From: a virus
DNA: 24,053 bases
Strand: one strand, 5' to 3'
Virus record (IMG/VR): IMGVR_UViG_3300043436_004323
Coordinates: 1-24,053 of that record
Part shown: in pieces, positions 10,001 through 17,118 of the stretch
Layout: each line of letters starts with the position of its first letter
Position numbering within the stretch: position 1 is the first letter of the stretch
The notes under the pieces: generated by a model
Database searches by the model: none
The model's input: the letters and a program-made list of their open reading frames with translations, nothing else
What the model was told of the DNA's origin: nothing
Translations under genes and position numbers: made by a program

Positions 10001-10135
10001 AGACAAGATAATCCAATTGTAAATAACCCTGCACAAGAACAAGCACCATTAATAGTGAAGACATATGTAGTTTCTCAGGAATTAACAACTGAAGCACAAC
10101 GTCAAGCACGTCTTAAAAACCTATCAACAATTTAA
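7040..10135 (+). CDS. Tail tape measure protein
   Basis: This 1031-residue protein has the standard tape measure layout. An N-terminal helical region is followed by an Ala/Thr-rich region and a hydrophobic segment at about residues 285-310. Residues 490-510 have short TPETKTP repeats, and residues 510-850 are a long charged coiled-coil stretch. A second hydrophobic region spans about 853-905. The C-terminal tail has the GGMIGGRRHAEGG and IEAEKGEAIM motifs seen at the ends of many Bacteroidota phage tape measures. Tape measures fill the tail tube and set its length; the usual relation of about 0.15 nm per residue would give a tail of roughly 150 nm. It starts 1 nt after the upstream gene. Confidence 0.92.
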   Translation: MAKTLILDTQVKTDQIDKAVSKLGQLKDLGRGLKIQYDIDNKPLEVVIDKTKNLQEQFKLVTRELKRTKEGTAEFQLLAKTQGDIQDALGRTAAKSKDLFSSLSLLPGPIGQFFNQLQGTIELLKTFSSFTFKDVAFQFKEAAGDIADIAENLSDVTDNTGKIAGPTTSAVNGLAEATTAGAAATVASTVAVKSNTVATVDNIAAQEINTLSGRKLSAVIQATTTALGAVDATYKNNIVTMVLADGTTAQLTKSEILNQAATLGIVQANTAAAASTSIFTETLVALRAVLTSTFVVITSLVTAIGLIGFKTYQWVTATTAAEEAQKSIKEALKKGTEELGKAQNAVNEVRIAFELAAKGTITKKDALDTYNKVLGSSIGQAKTFKEAEDLYNANTGNYIRATGLRAEAQALFAVAATKSAEAIAAEQRGFFSFERGLFQNKTSELIERKNKLNETANLIREQGNKLLADALELESTFTPETKTPETKTPDTKKKEIDIKAANALLLKLQQENTVNILNEERKRQDAQLKIDKQNEEAQIQQLFEIEGKKVKLTVEQEKIKSDLLEQVRVKYGLKVIDLNKKRQEEDNKTFDDDQKKLKEYQDKIFEITNNADENEFSRNKAARTKKFEDDKAALEKDTNFQKQSLEEKIRILLALEKEYNREIEKIDADEVASKEETNQKLRDKNIKKLEDELKFLQIRGEALREGTKSFFNNQRDILKAAEKKELADLEDKAIKEKLTIEQIEKEKLAIKEKYLKAAKDITNQELEQILQAAQATLGVAQSIAQDIGKVAQLEQQVALEEAKKRYIAQNELDKKTITNAEQQEAKLLENKKKFAKEEDDIKRKAFEENKKIQIAQAIIATLQSAVGAFSSLIATPFVGPVIAPIAAAAALVFGYKQVAAIKKTQYQSPIELSESETVTVPKSNPGRNYEKGGMIGGRRHAEGGTLIEAEKGEAIMTRGSVATFGPLLSLMNQAGGGVSFNSNLMTTRQDNPIVNNPAQEQAPLIVKTYVVSQELTTEAQRQARLKNLSTI

Positions 10136-10136
10136 T

Positions 10137-10262
10137 ATGGCTAAGAGTAAATCATCAAACAACAATAAAGTCTCTTTTGGAAAGAGAAAATGTGGGTCTG
10201 CAAAAAAGTCCTACAATAAACACACACCGAAACCTAAACCTTATCGTTCACAAGGACGTTAA
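10137..10262 (+). CDS. 41-residue highly basic protein
   Basis: A short frame of 42 codons opens 1 nt after the tape measure stop (TTTAATATGG) and ends just before the protease promoter box. The product carries an NNKVSFGKRKCG segment and a PKPKPYRSQGR tail. It is rich in Lys and Arg with no acidic residue, so it could bind nucleic acid or an acidic virion partner. The start context is the same as that of the major genes, which makes translation likely. I have the impression that similar small basic proteins occur at this place in other Bacteroidota phages, but I cannot verify this. Confidence 0.7.
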   Translation: MAKSKSSNNNKVSFGKRKCGSAKKSYNKHTPKPKPYRSQGR

Positions 10263-10269
10263 AAATATA

Positions 10270-10277
10270 TATATTTA
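10270..10277 (+). promoter_or_regulatory. Candidate promoter -7-type box (TATATTTA)
   Basis: TATATTTATCAAT directly precedes the ATG at 10283. The box ends 6 nt from the start codon, the same spacing as at 5508. No clear TTTG element is seen about 20 nt upstream. Confidence 0.35.
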
Positions 10278-10282
10278 TCAAT

Positions 10283-11782
10283 ATGATTAAGAAAGACAAA
10301 TTATTTGAATTAAAGATAGAAGAAGATGATGACGTTAGTGGTATAGATAGTATATCACTTGTGGATGAACCCGCGATTGAAATTAATTGGATGTACTTCA
10401 ACAAGGTGAAACAACAAGAGTTTCATATTCCTGATAATGAGGATGAGAAGTATTTGGAAAAATTAAAAGCAATTGCGCAGGATGAACAAGAATTACTTAA
10501 TGAAGGTTGGGTAGTTTCAAAAGTTACACCAATGGGTAAGGAAGGTTTTATTACTGCACCAGACCCAAACGCTGCATCAGCAGAAAATGAAAAGGAATAT
10601 AGAGTAAGATATAAATACGTATTAAATCCAGCAGCAGGTACACAACCTATTATAGACACTACAAGGGATTTTTGTAGGGAATTAGTACAAAAGAATTATG
10701 TATGGAGGTTAGAAGATTTGGATGCACTTACAAACGATGAAGGTGACCCTGCAATAGTGTGGCGTGGTGGCTATAATTGTCGTCATTTATGGGCGAGAAT
10801 AGAATATAACTACGATGACACCATTAGAAATAAAGCGTCCGTAAATAGGGGTAAAATTGACCCACAAGCACCATTGGACACAAGGATATTAGGAATGGAA
10901 CAACCTTCAACAGTTGTACCATCACATCCATCGTTCAGTAAAGTAGAAATGGAAAGTGTGAGTGACTATCCTGAAAGTGTTAGTAATAACGCAAAAGCAG
11001 TATTGAAGTATGTAGAAGAAAATGGGTGGGGAAGTTGTGGAACTGAGGTAGGAAAAATACGTGCTAATCAATTAGCTAATGGTGAACCTATTAGTTTAGA
11101 AACTGTAAAACGTATGTATAGTTACTTATCAAGACACGAAGTAGATTTAGAAAGTAGTAAGTCATACGATGATGGATGTGGTAAGTTAATGTATGATAGT
11201 TGGGGTGGTAAGAGTGCTTTAAGTTGGAGTGAAAGTAAATTAAATGATTTTGGTTATGACGTAGGTTCAATTGGTGGATATGAAGACCCAAACATTAAAA
11301 AGAAAAAGAAGAAGGACCAAAAGTTTGCACAAGATGAAGAAAAACGTACAATAGTTGGACCTGCAATGGTTCCTGATTTACGCATCCGACGTAGAACAAA
11401 AGATGGTGAGATGTATGAAGTATTTTTTAGTGAAGAAACTATCAAGATGATTGCTGAAAAATATATGAAGAACCAATACACACGCAATAACGATTTGATG
11501 CACGATGGTACAGCAGTTAAAGATGTGTATGTGGTAGAGAGTTGGATTAAGGAAGATATGGAAGATAAATCCAACAAGTATGGTTATGGTGATTTACCAA
11601 TCGGTACGTGGTTTGTTGCAATGAAGGTAGCAAAAACACCTGAGGGTGATAAGGTATGGGAGATGGTAAAGTCAGGAGAATTAGCAGGATATAGCGTGTC
11701 AGGATGGTTTGAAGAAGTGGCGCAGTTCTGTCGTGAGGAGATGTTCCTGAAAAAAGTTGCGGAAATTCTAAACAAATACTAA
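10283..11782 (+). CDS. Composite head protein: XkdF-type protease with two inserted domains
   Basis: 499 residues. Residues 18-40 (SGIDSISLVDEPAIEINWMY) match the start of XkdF-like putative phage serine proteases. Residues about 350-478 match their core: IVGPAMVPD, an FFSEETI strand, NNDLMHDG with a candidate catalytic His407, VVESWI, GTWFVAMKV, and a GYSVSGWF end with candidate Ser471. Between them lie two other modules. Residues about 100-180 resemble the C-terminal part of Mu gpF-like minor head proteins (RDFCREL, GGYNCRHLW). Residues about 223-320 are a helical module found in diverse phages (ANGEPISLETVKRM, SRHEVD, WGGKSALSW). A Lys-rich hinge is at 339-344. The scaffold and capsid genes follow, as expected for a maturation protease. 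Confidence 0.75.
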   Translation: MIKKDKLFELKIEEDDDVSGIDSISLVDEPAIEINWMYFNKVKQQEFHIPDNEDEKYLEKLKAIAQDEQELLNEGWVVSKVTPMGKEGFITAPDPNAASAENEKEYRVRYKYVLNPAAGTQPIIDTTRDFCRELVQKNYVWRLEDLDALTNDEGDPAIVWRGGYNCRHLWARIEYNYDDTIRNKASVNRGKIDPQAPLDTRILGMEQPSTVVPSHPSFSKVEMESVSDYPESVSNNAKAVLKYVEENGWGSCGTEVGKIRANQLANGEPISLETVKRMYSYLSRHEVDLESSKSYDDGCGKLMYDSWGGKSALSWSESKLNDFGYDVGSIGGYEDPNIKKKKKKDQKFAQDEEKRTIVGPAMVPDLRIRRRTKDGEMYEVFFSEETIKMIAEKYMKNQYTRNNDLMHDGTAVKDVYVVESWIKEDMEDKSNKYGYGDLPIGTWFVAMKVAKTPEGDKVWEMVKSGELAGYSVSGWFEEVAQFCREEMFLKKVAEILNKY

Positions 11783-11809
11783 AATAAAATGGGAATATAT
11801 ACACATTTA

Positions 11810-11817
11810 TATATTTA
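11810..11817 (+). promoter_or_regulatory. Candidate late promoter box upstream of scaffold-capsid genes
   Basis: TATATTTAGTA lies in the 72-nt gap before the scaffold gene. Here the box is 37 nt from the ATG, leaving an A-rich leader (AATAAAATAAAAAAAATAG) of about 30 nt. The identical 11-mer recurs before the gene at 14371. Confidence 0.4.
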
Positions 11818-11854
11818 GTATTAGAATTAATAAATAAAATAAAAAAAATAGATT

Positions 11855-12619
11855 ATGTCTAATCCAAAAAAAGCTATTAACGAGATTAAGAAATTGATGG
11901 TGCAGTTTGGTTTTATGACCGAAGAAGCTACACCTCTATCTTTCAAGTTAGTAGACGGAACAAGTATTAACGCAGAAGCGTTAGAAATTGGTAAGTCAGT
12001 TGTTAAAATCAGCGAACAATTTGAAGCAGTGTCTTTAGAAGACGGTACTTACCGCACTAAGGACAATTTTGAGATTGAAGTTTCTAACGGTGAAATTACT
12101 GCTGTTAAAGAAATTTTCGTTGAAGCAAAATTAAAAGATGGTACTATCGTTAAGGTAGAAGGTGAAGGTTTGGCTGAAGGTGCTGCTGTAAAAGTAATTA
12201 CCGAAGATATGCCAGACGGCATTCCTGCACCCGATGGTGTTCATATGTTAGAAGACGGTACTGAAGTTGAAACAAAAGAAGGTTTAATCGTTTCTGTAAA
12301 AGAAGCAATTAAAGAAGGTGATGCTCAGGTAGATGCTTCAATAGATGAGATGCCAGAAGTTGAAGATGTTGACGGTGGCGACCCAATTCAAATTGAACTA
12401 ATTGAAATGTTAAAGGACTTTATGAAAAAGATGGCTGAGAAAATGTCCCAAATGGAACAAAAAATGTACTCAGTTGAAAATGATTTTAACGCTTTCAAAA
12501 AAGAACCTGCTGCTAAAAAAATAGCTGACGGTAAAACAGAATTTAATAATGTTTCTAATGTGTCTGATGACGATAAAGTGTCATCAATTATGGCTTTCAG
12601 AAACGCAAATAAAAAATAA
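11855..12619 (+). CDS. Probable capsid scaffold protein
   Basis: A 254-residue, very acidic protein just upstream of the capsid gene. Residues 28-150 hold four LxDGT-type strand repeats (at about 32, 61, 93 and 132). Residues 178-215 are a Met-rich amphipathic helix with heptad spacing (EMLKDFMKKMAEKMSQMEQK), and the tail is Lys-rich. Acidity, a C-terminal coiled coil, a basic end and position are typical of head scaffolds that are removed by the maturation protease. The A-rich leader and preferred codons suggest strong expression. It could be a decoration protein, but the coiled coil favours a scaffold. Confidence 0.7.
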   Translation: MSNPKKAINEIKKLMVQFGFMTEEATPLSFKLVDGTSINAEALEIGKSVVKISEQFEAVSLEDGTYRTKDNFEIEVSNGEITAVKEIFVEAKLKDGTIVKVEGEGLAEGAAVKVITEDMPDGIPAPDGVHMLEDGTEVETKEGLIVSVKEAIKEGDAQVDASIDEMPEVEDVDGGDPIQIELIEMLKDFMKKMAEKMSQMEQKMYSVENDFNAFKKEPAAKKIADGKTEFNNVSNVSDDDKVSSIMAFRNANKK

Positions 12620-12642
12620 TTAAAAAAACAAAAAAACGAATT

Positions 12643-13611
12643 ATGAAAATTTATTCAAAAGACGAATTTAGTTATGTAGTTTCAAGTATTACTGGTTTCA
12701 CAGACCAATCTTCTCAAGAAATTATAGCTAAAGCACTTATCGGTGCAACAACTCCTGCAAACACAACTGTAAAGTTAGGTGTTCGTGGTACTCAACAAAT
12801 TCAATTGTTAAACAGTGCGCCTGTTTATCAAACTGGTGCTTGTGGATGGGATGCAAGTGGTACAACTACTTTCACTCAAGTAAGTTTAGCTTCTCAACAC
12901 GAGAAAGTGAACGAAGAATTATGTTTCCAACAATTATGGGACACATACCAATCATTATTGTTACCTGCAGGTCAAGACCCAGAAACAGTACCTTTCTTAA
13001 CTCAAATCATTGATTTAAAAGTTAAGCAAATTCAACAACGTATTGAAACAAAATTATGGGGTGCAACAGTTGCAGGTGGTGACGCTTTCAACGGTTTCAA
13101 TTACTTAATTGCAACAGGTCAAACTTCAGTTGCTGCTTCAGCTTCAGGAACTACATTTAGTTCAACTGCTGCTTACGGTACAAACGGTAACCCAATCACT
13201 GAGGTAGACAAATTAATTTCTGCTTTATCTGATGATGCTTTAGTATTTGATGATTTAGTAGTGTTTATGTCTTACTCTAACTTCCGTCTTTACAATCAGG
13301 CGTTAGTGAAAGCAAACTTCTTCCAAAACTACATTGGTACAACTAACGTTACAAACAATATGAGTGCAATCCACCCATCAACTAACGTGAAAGTGTTACC
13401 TACATTAGGTTTGGCGAATAGTGGTAAAGTTGTAATTGGACCTGCACAATATATGTTCTGCGGATTTGATTTAATGTCAGACCACGAAAAGATGGATGCG
13501 TTTTGGTCAAGAGATTTTGACGTATTAAAATTACGTGCAAACTATTCTTATTCAGCAGCAATTGCTTCTTTCGCAGGAATTAACTACTTCGCAACTAACA
13601 ACGTAGCTTAG
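12643..13611 (+). CDS. Major capsid protein (HK97-type)
   Basis: 322 residues, placed directly after the scaffold gene and preceded by an A-rich leader. The layout fits an HK97-fold capsid: an N-terminal helical arm, a long spine-helix region around DLKVKQIQQRIETKLWGA (about residues 124-141), a DLVVFMSYSNFRL strand-turn near 206, and a C-terminal VIGPAQYMFCGFDL segment ending in KLRANYSYSAAIASFAGINY. Phe, Asn and Tyr use mainly TTC, AAC and TAC, unlike the tail genes, as expected for the most abundant protein. I base the call on fold pattern and context, not on a database match. Confidence 0.85.
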   Translation: MKIYSKDEFSYVVSSITGFTDQSSQEIIAKALIGATTPANTTVKLGVRGTQQIQLLNSAPVYQTGACGWDASGTTTFTQVSLASQHEKVNEELCFQQLWDTYQSLLLPAGQDPETVPFLTQIIDLKVKQIQQRIETKLWGATVAGGDAFNGFNYLIATGQTSVAASASGTTFSSTAAYGTNGNPITEVDKLISALSDDALVFDDLVVFMSYSNFRLYNQALVKANFFQNYIGTTNVTNNMSAIHPSTNVKVLPTLGLANSGKVVIGPAQYMFCGFDLMSDHEKMDAFWSRDFDVLKLRANYSYSAAIASFAGINYFATNNVA

Positions 13612-13635
13612 TATTAAAATAGATTAAAAAAACAT

Positions 13636-13656
13636 AAGGGGTGAAAGTCCCCTTTT
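13636..13656 (+). terminator. Hairpin after the capsid gene (terminator or attenuator)
   Basis: AAGGGG (13636-13641) pairs with CCCCTT (13649-13654) around a 7-nt loop, followed by a short T run. It lies in the 77-nt gap between capsid and tube genes and may end part of the capsid transcripts. Confidence 0.6.
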
Positions 13657-13688
13657 AATAAAAGAAAAAAAAATTAAATTAAAATATT

Positions 13689-14258
13689 ATGAGTTGTTTT
13701 ATTTCAAGTGGAGTAGCAATTGGTTGTTCTGATAGTATTGGTGGCGTTAAAAAAATCTACGTTGGTGGACAATCTGGTTATACATCAGGTTACACATACA
13801 ACACAGTAGGTTCAGTTACTGGTGCAACGGATAGCGGTGATGTTTCTTATTTTGCGTTTGATATGAAGCGTGGAGTTTCCAGCTACGTACAAACTACAAC
13901 TAAGAACTACGAAAATGGCACCGTTTATTGGGAACAAGTTCTTACTGCTGTATTAAACAAAATGGATGCTGAAAAACGCAATCAATTAAAAATCTTAGGT
14001 CAAAACGACACGTTACAAATTTTGGTTGTAGACCAAAACGATAATGTGTATGTAATGGGTCAAGTAAATTATTCTTACTTATCAGGTGGTGATGCACAAA
14101 CAGGTTTGGCATTAGCAGACAGAAATGGTATGACATTAATTTTCACTGCTCAAGAGCAAGAGCCATCAAGATTATTAGCTGCACCTTCGGGTTATACAGG
14201 TAACACACCTGAGGCTTTAATTGCTGCTGTATTTACAGGTTCAACGATTGTAGGATAA
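13689..14258 (+). CDS. Probable tail tube (major tail) protein
   Basis: A 189-residue beta-rich protein. It has a Gly/Ser-rich N-terminus, a central amphipathic helix (EQVLTAVLNKMDAEKRNQL, about residues 82-100), strands around TLQILVVDQNDNVYVMGQV, then an ADRNGMTLIFTAQEQEPS segment that I associate with tube-like structural proteins of Bacteroidota phages. Size, codon use like the capsid gene, and its place between a capsid attenuator and a strong terminator all suggest an abundant structural protein. A head decoration protein is the main alternative. Confidence 0.6.
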   Translation: MSCFISSGVAIGCSDSIGGVKKIYVGGQSGYTSGYTYNTVGSVTGATDSGDVSYFAFDMKRGVSSYVQTTTKNYENGTVYWEQVLTAVLNKMDAEKRNQLKILGQNDTLQILVVDQNDNVYVMGQVNYSYLSGGDAQTGLALADRNGMTLIFTAQEQEPSRLLAAPSGYTGNTPEALIAAVFTGSTIVG

Positions 14259-14263
14259 TATTC

Positions 14264-14275
14264 GTCCGAAAGGAC
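14264..14275 (+). other. Small GTCC-GAAA-GGAC hairpin
   Basis: A 4-bp stem closed by a GAAA (GNRA) tetraloop, 6 nt after the tube stop codon and upstream of the main terminator. It could stabilise the 3' end of the capsid-tube mRNA. Confidence 0.4.
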
Positions 14276-14303
14276 AATTTCTATATCTAAATCTAACGAA
14301 AAG

Positions 14304-14326
14304 AGGGTCTTAGGACCCTTTTTTTT
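14304..14326 (+). terminator. Intrinsic terminator of the capsid-tube unit
   Basis: AGGGTC (14304-14309) and GACCCT (14314-14319) form a 6-bp stem with a TTAG loop, followed by eight T. This is the clearest + strand terminator in the window and separates the capsid-tube unit from the portal unit. Confidence 0.85.
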
Positions 14327-14355
14327 ATGTTATACACTTCCAAATCAATTTTTTT

Positions 14356-14363
14356 TATATTTA
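14356..14363 (+). promoter_or_regulatory. Candidate promoter box for the portal unit
   Basis: TATATTTAGTA begins 30 nt after the T tract of the upstream terminator, and the octamer ends 8 nt before the ATG at 14371. A terminator followed directly by this box supports a transcription start here. Confidence 0.45.
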
Positions 14364-14370
14364 GTAGTAT

Positions 14371-14742
14371 ATGATAATATTACAAAAGGGACAAGTTAAT
14401 GAGTTGGTGCTTAATATCAATAATAACTCAAGAACCGACTTTTCGGGATATACCCTAACATTTTTACATATCTTATCGCAGGAAGAAAAATCCTACACTA
14501 TCAGCACGTCCAATCCACTACAATTTGGTGAGAACATTAGGTACTGCGAAATAGTATTAGATTTATATACTGATGATTTAAATTACGAAGGACAATATCA
14601 ATTGGATATATTTGGTAATGGTACCACAAAAGTATTTACAGGTATAGCAAGATTGAATGGTACTACTGAAAAAGGAAATACATATACATCGTACGCTTCT
14701 CCTGATGAAGATAATAGCAATTACATTTACATACAAGATTAA
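14371..14742 (+). CDS. Small beta-rich phage structural protein
   Basis: 123 residues. The N-terminus IILQKGQVNELVLNINNNS and the following FSGYTLTFLH resemble a small beta-sandwich family that I know near the head or baseplate genes of Bacteroidota phages and that recalls the N-terminal domain of baseplate upper proteins. The rest alternates strands (EIVLDLYTDDL, GQYQLDIFG). It is the first gene after a terminator and ends 2 nt before the portal gene. The exact role is unknown; a head or neck accessory protein is plausible. Confidence 0.6.
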   Translation: MIILQKGQVNELVLNINNNSRTDFSGYTLTFLHILSQEEKSYTISTSNPLQFGENIRYCEIVLDLYTDDLNYEGQYQLDIFGNGTTKVFTGIARLNGTTEKGNTYTSYASPDEDNSNYIYIQD

Positions 14743-14744
14743 TT

Positions 14745-15908
14745 ATGAGTGAAGAAAAACAAAAATACCAATTAGCAAAAAGTGATTTTAGACAAGAACC
14801 ATTACTTCCAATATTCAGTGAAGTATTAAATCGTTTGGACTACGTTCTATACGGTGAAGGTAACTTGATGCCACAATTTCTAATATCAAGGTATAACAAC
14901 TGCGCAATCCATAAAGCAATTATAACATCAAAAAAAGAACAGATATTAGGTGATGGAATTGTTTCATTAAACAACCCAATGGTAACCGTTAATTTAATTA
15001 ACGATAGTGAAGATGTTACTGACGTGCTTGAAAAGTGTGCGTTGGATTTAGTATTGTTCGGTGGATTTGCATTAAACGTAATATGGTCAAAAGACCGTAA
15101 GAGTATTGCAGAAATATACCACATTGATTTTAGTAGATTAAGAAGTGGTAAGATTAATCCTGAGACAGATAAAATTGAAAAATATTATTACTGTGCAGAC
15201 TGGTCTAACACAAAAAAGTTTAAGATTGATGAGTACCCTTGTTTCAGTCAGAAAGAGAGTAACCCAAATCAAGTTTATTACTACAAACAATATTCACCAT
15301 CGCAGTCGTACTACCCACACCCTGATTATAGTGGTGGACTTAGTGCAATTGAAATTGATGTGAACATAAAAGAATTTCACGCTAATAATTTGAAGAATGG
15401 TATGCTGCCGTCATTATGGATTAATATGAATAACGGCATCCCTGGTGAAGAAGAACAACGTCTCGTTACACGTGCATTAGAAAGCCAATTTACAAGTGTA
15501 AATAACGCAGGTAGACCAATCATCTCCTTCAACGAAAGCAAGGAATTATCCCCTGAAATAACGCAAATAGCTACATCAGGTAACGACCAATACTACCAAA
15601 CAATTTATGACGATATTGTACGTTCAATTTTGTCTGCACATCGTATTTCAAGCGGTGAGTTATTTGGTATTAGCACTGCAAACAAGTTGGGTAGCAAGGA
15701 CGAAATAAATACGCATATTGAATATATACGTAAGTCAGTAATACAACCATATCAAAAACAATTGTTGGGTGTATTTGACAAGCTATTAACACTTAAAACA
15801 GGTGTTCCAACAACATTAGAAATTAAACCAATGAGTATATACGAAGAAGGTGATATAGAACAACAACCGACAGTAGTTGACACTCCAGAAACCCCAACAC
15901 AAATATAA
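14745..15908 (+). CDS. Portal protein
   Basis: 387 residues. The features fit phage portals of the HK97/PBSX type: an N-terminal wing with HKAIITSKKEQILGDG near residue 55, the LDLVLFGGFALNVIWS strand segment near 100 with IYHIDFSRLR, a long central helix region (EEEQRLVTRALESQF), and the crown-proximal SAHRISSGELFGIST stretch near 295-310. The portal forms the dodecameric ring through which DNA enters. Unusually it lies downstream of the capsid and tube genes. No terminase precedes it here. The next gene starts 1 nt after its stop. Confidence 0.85.
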   Translation: MSEEKQKYQLAKSDFRQEPLLPIFSEVLNRLDYVLYGEGNLMPQFLISRYNNCAIHKAIITSKKEQILGDGIVSLNNPMVTVNLINDSEDVTDVLEKCALDLVLFGGFALNVIWSKDRKSIAEIYHIDFSRLRSGKINPETDKIEKYYYCADWSNTKKFKIDEYPCFSQKESNPNQVYYYKQYSPSQSYYPHPDYSGGLSAIEIDVNIKEFHANNLKNGMLPSLWINMNNGIPGEEEQRLVTRALESQFTSVNNAGRPIISFNESKELSPEITQIATSGNDQYYQTIYDDIVRSILSAHRISSGELFGISTANKLGSKDEINTHIEYIRKSVIQPYQKQLLGVFDKLLTLKTGVPTTLEIKPMSIYEEGDIEQQPTVVDTPETPTQI

Positions 15909-15909
15909 T

Positions 15910-16539
15910 ATGGCTAACGTACTACTCGTTTCAGAAAATAAAATTAAGGCTTTCACAAATTTAAATAAAAATTGTGATATTGATGCTATACGTGCTGAAA
16001 TAGGCATTGCGCAGGACATACATCTCCAACCATTATTAGGAACATTATTCTACGACCATTTATTAAATCAAGTAAGCGCAACAGGAAATACTTTTAACGC
16101 TGATGAATTAATTTTAGTAAATGATTATATCAGTAACTACCTTATACAAGTTTCTTATTACGAAATTATACCTGCATTACATTTACGTTCAATGAATGTT
16201 GGTGTTGTTAAAGCTGGTGCAGTTGATGGTGGACGTGATGGTGTGGATATTGAAACAATGAAATATCTTCGTAACATCCAAAAGCAACGTGCTGATTTTT
16301 ATATGATGAGGTTGCAGGATTATCTTATAACAGGACGTGGTCAAAACAAATTCCCTCAGTACAACACACAAACTACTATTGATGGTATGATTGCAAATCG
16401 TAGTGAAAAGTACAACTCTCCTATATACTTAAACCACACATCAAGGTATGGTTATAGTTTAGCGCAGACAATGAGAAACTTAGATGTATATTCAGACCAG
16501 GCGCATTATAACCCTCCTTGTATGGATTGCGGATATTAA
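15910..16539 (+). CDS. Head-tail connector-like protein
   Basis: 209 residues from the ATG at 15910, 1 nt after the portal stop; an in-frame TTG at 15877 inside the portal gene is less likely. The mostly helical N-terminal half (VSENKIKAFTNLNKN, IGIAQDIHLQPLLGTLFYDH) matches a family regularly found next to portals in Bacteroidota phages and thought to be head completion or adaptor proteins. The C-terminal part has an RGQNKFPQY stretch and ends in CMDCGY. An adaptor between portal and tail is the best guess from family and position. Confidence 0.65.
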   Translation: MANVLLVSENKIKAFTNLNKNCDIDAIRAEIGIAQDIHLQPLLGTLFYDHLLNQVSATGNTFNADELILVNDYISNYLIQVSYYEIIPALHLRSMNVGVVKAGAVDGGRDGVDIETMKYLRNIQKQRADFYMMRLQDYLITGRGQNKFPQYNTQTTIDGMIANRSEKYNSPIYLNHTSRYGYSLAQTMRNLDVYSDQAHYNPPCMDCGY

Positions 16540-16550
16540 AATTAATTAGA

Positions 16551-16811
16551 ATGAACGACACAATTATATTATTAATTTCAAACGTGATGACAGGTGTAGC
16601 TGCGTGGTTTGTTGGTAAGCGTAGAAGTGATGCAGAAACAGACAATCAGGTGCTGCGCAATTTAGAACTATCAGTTAATTTGTACAAGCAGATTATTGAC
16701 GACCTTAAAAAAGAAATACACGAACTTAACGTGCAGGTGCAGAACCTTGAAGCAAAAGTAGAAAGCCTAATGACGGAGAACAAAAAATTAAAAAGAAAAA
16801 ATGGATTATAG
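16551..16811 (+). CDS. Small membrane-anchored coiled-coil protein
   Basis: 86 residues from the ATG at 16551; the longer TTG start at 16518 would overlap the upstream gene. Residues 3-19 (DTIILLISNVMTGVAAWFV) form one hydrophobic segment followed by GKRR, predicting an N-in or N-out single-pass anchor. Residues 28-82 are a heptad coiled coil rich in Leu, Glu and Lys. This layout is shared by small lysis accessory proteins such as inner-membrane spanins, but no lysis enzyme is visible here, so the function remains open. The last 11 nt overlap the next gene. Confidence 0.7.
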   Translation: MNDTIILLISNVMTGVAAWFVGKRRSDAETDNQVLRNLELSVNLYKQIIDDLKKEIHELNVQVQNLEAKVESLMTENKKLKRKNGL

Positions 16812-17118
16812 TAAAAAACATTTTGAGAACATCATCAAGGTAAAGTTTGGTGTTAAAGAAGATTATATTGACCCAAATCCTTGTTGGGAAGGATATGAAG
16901 CCATTGGTACTAAAATTGACGAAAATGGGCGTGAAGTTCCCAATTGTATTCCTATCAAGGAAGAACAATCTAAGGTCAAGGAAGGCTTTCCTATACCCTC
17001 TCCTGAAGGTGAAGACGAGGACAAGTACATTAGCAGGTGTATTAGCGCAATCGTAGATGAATATCCCGAAGATGGACAGGCTTATGCGGTCTGCAAATCT
17101 AAATGGGATGAGAGATAA
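16801..17118 (+). CDS. Small acidic protein with two short phage-associated motifs
   Basis: 105 residues. It begins inside the previous gene (11-nt overlap, ATGGATTATAG). Residues about 22-50 hold DPNPCWEGYEAIGTK followed by VPNCIPI, and residues 66-105 hold SPEGEDEDKYISRC and YPEDGQAYAVCKSKW. I recognise both as short motifs that recur in Bacteroidota phage proteins near portal and protease genes, with paired Cys residues. The biochemical role is unknown. Translation is probably coupled to its neighbours. Confidence 0.7.
   Translation: MDYSKKHFENIIKVKFGVKEDYIDPNPCWEGYEAIGTKIDENGREVPNCIPIKEEQSKVKEGFPIPSPEGEDEDKYISRCISAIVDEYPEDGQAYAVCKSKWDER

Noticed and set aside
15877-15909. TTG start extending the connector gene upstream
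   Set aside because: The ATG at 15910 follows the portal stop by 1 nt with the common TAATATGG context used by other genes here.
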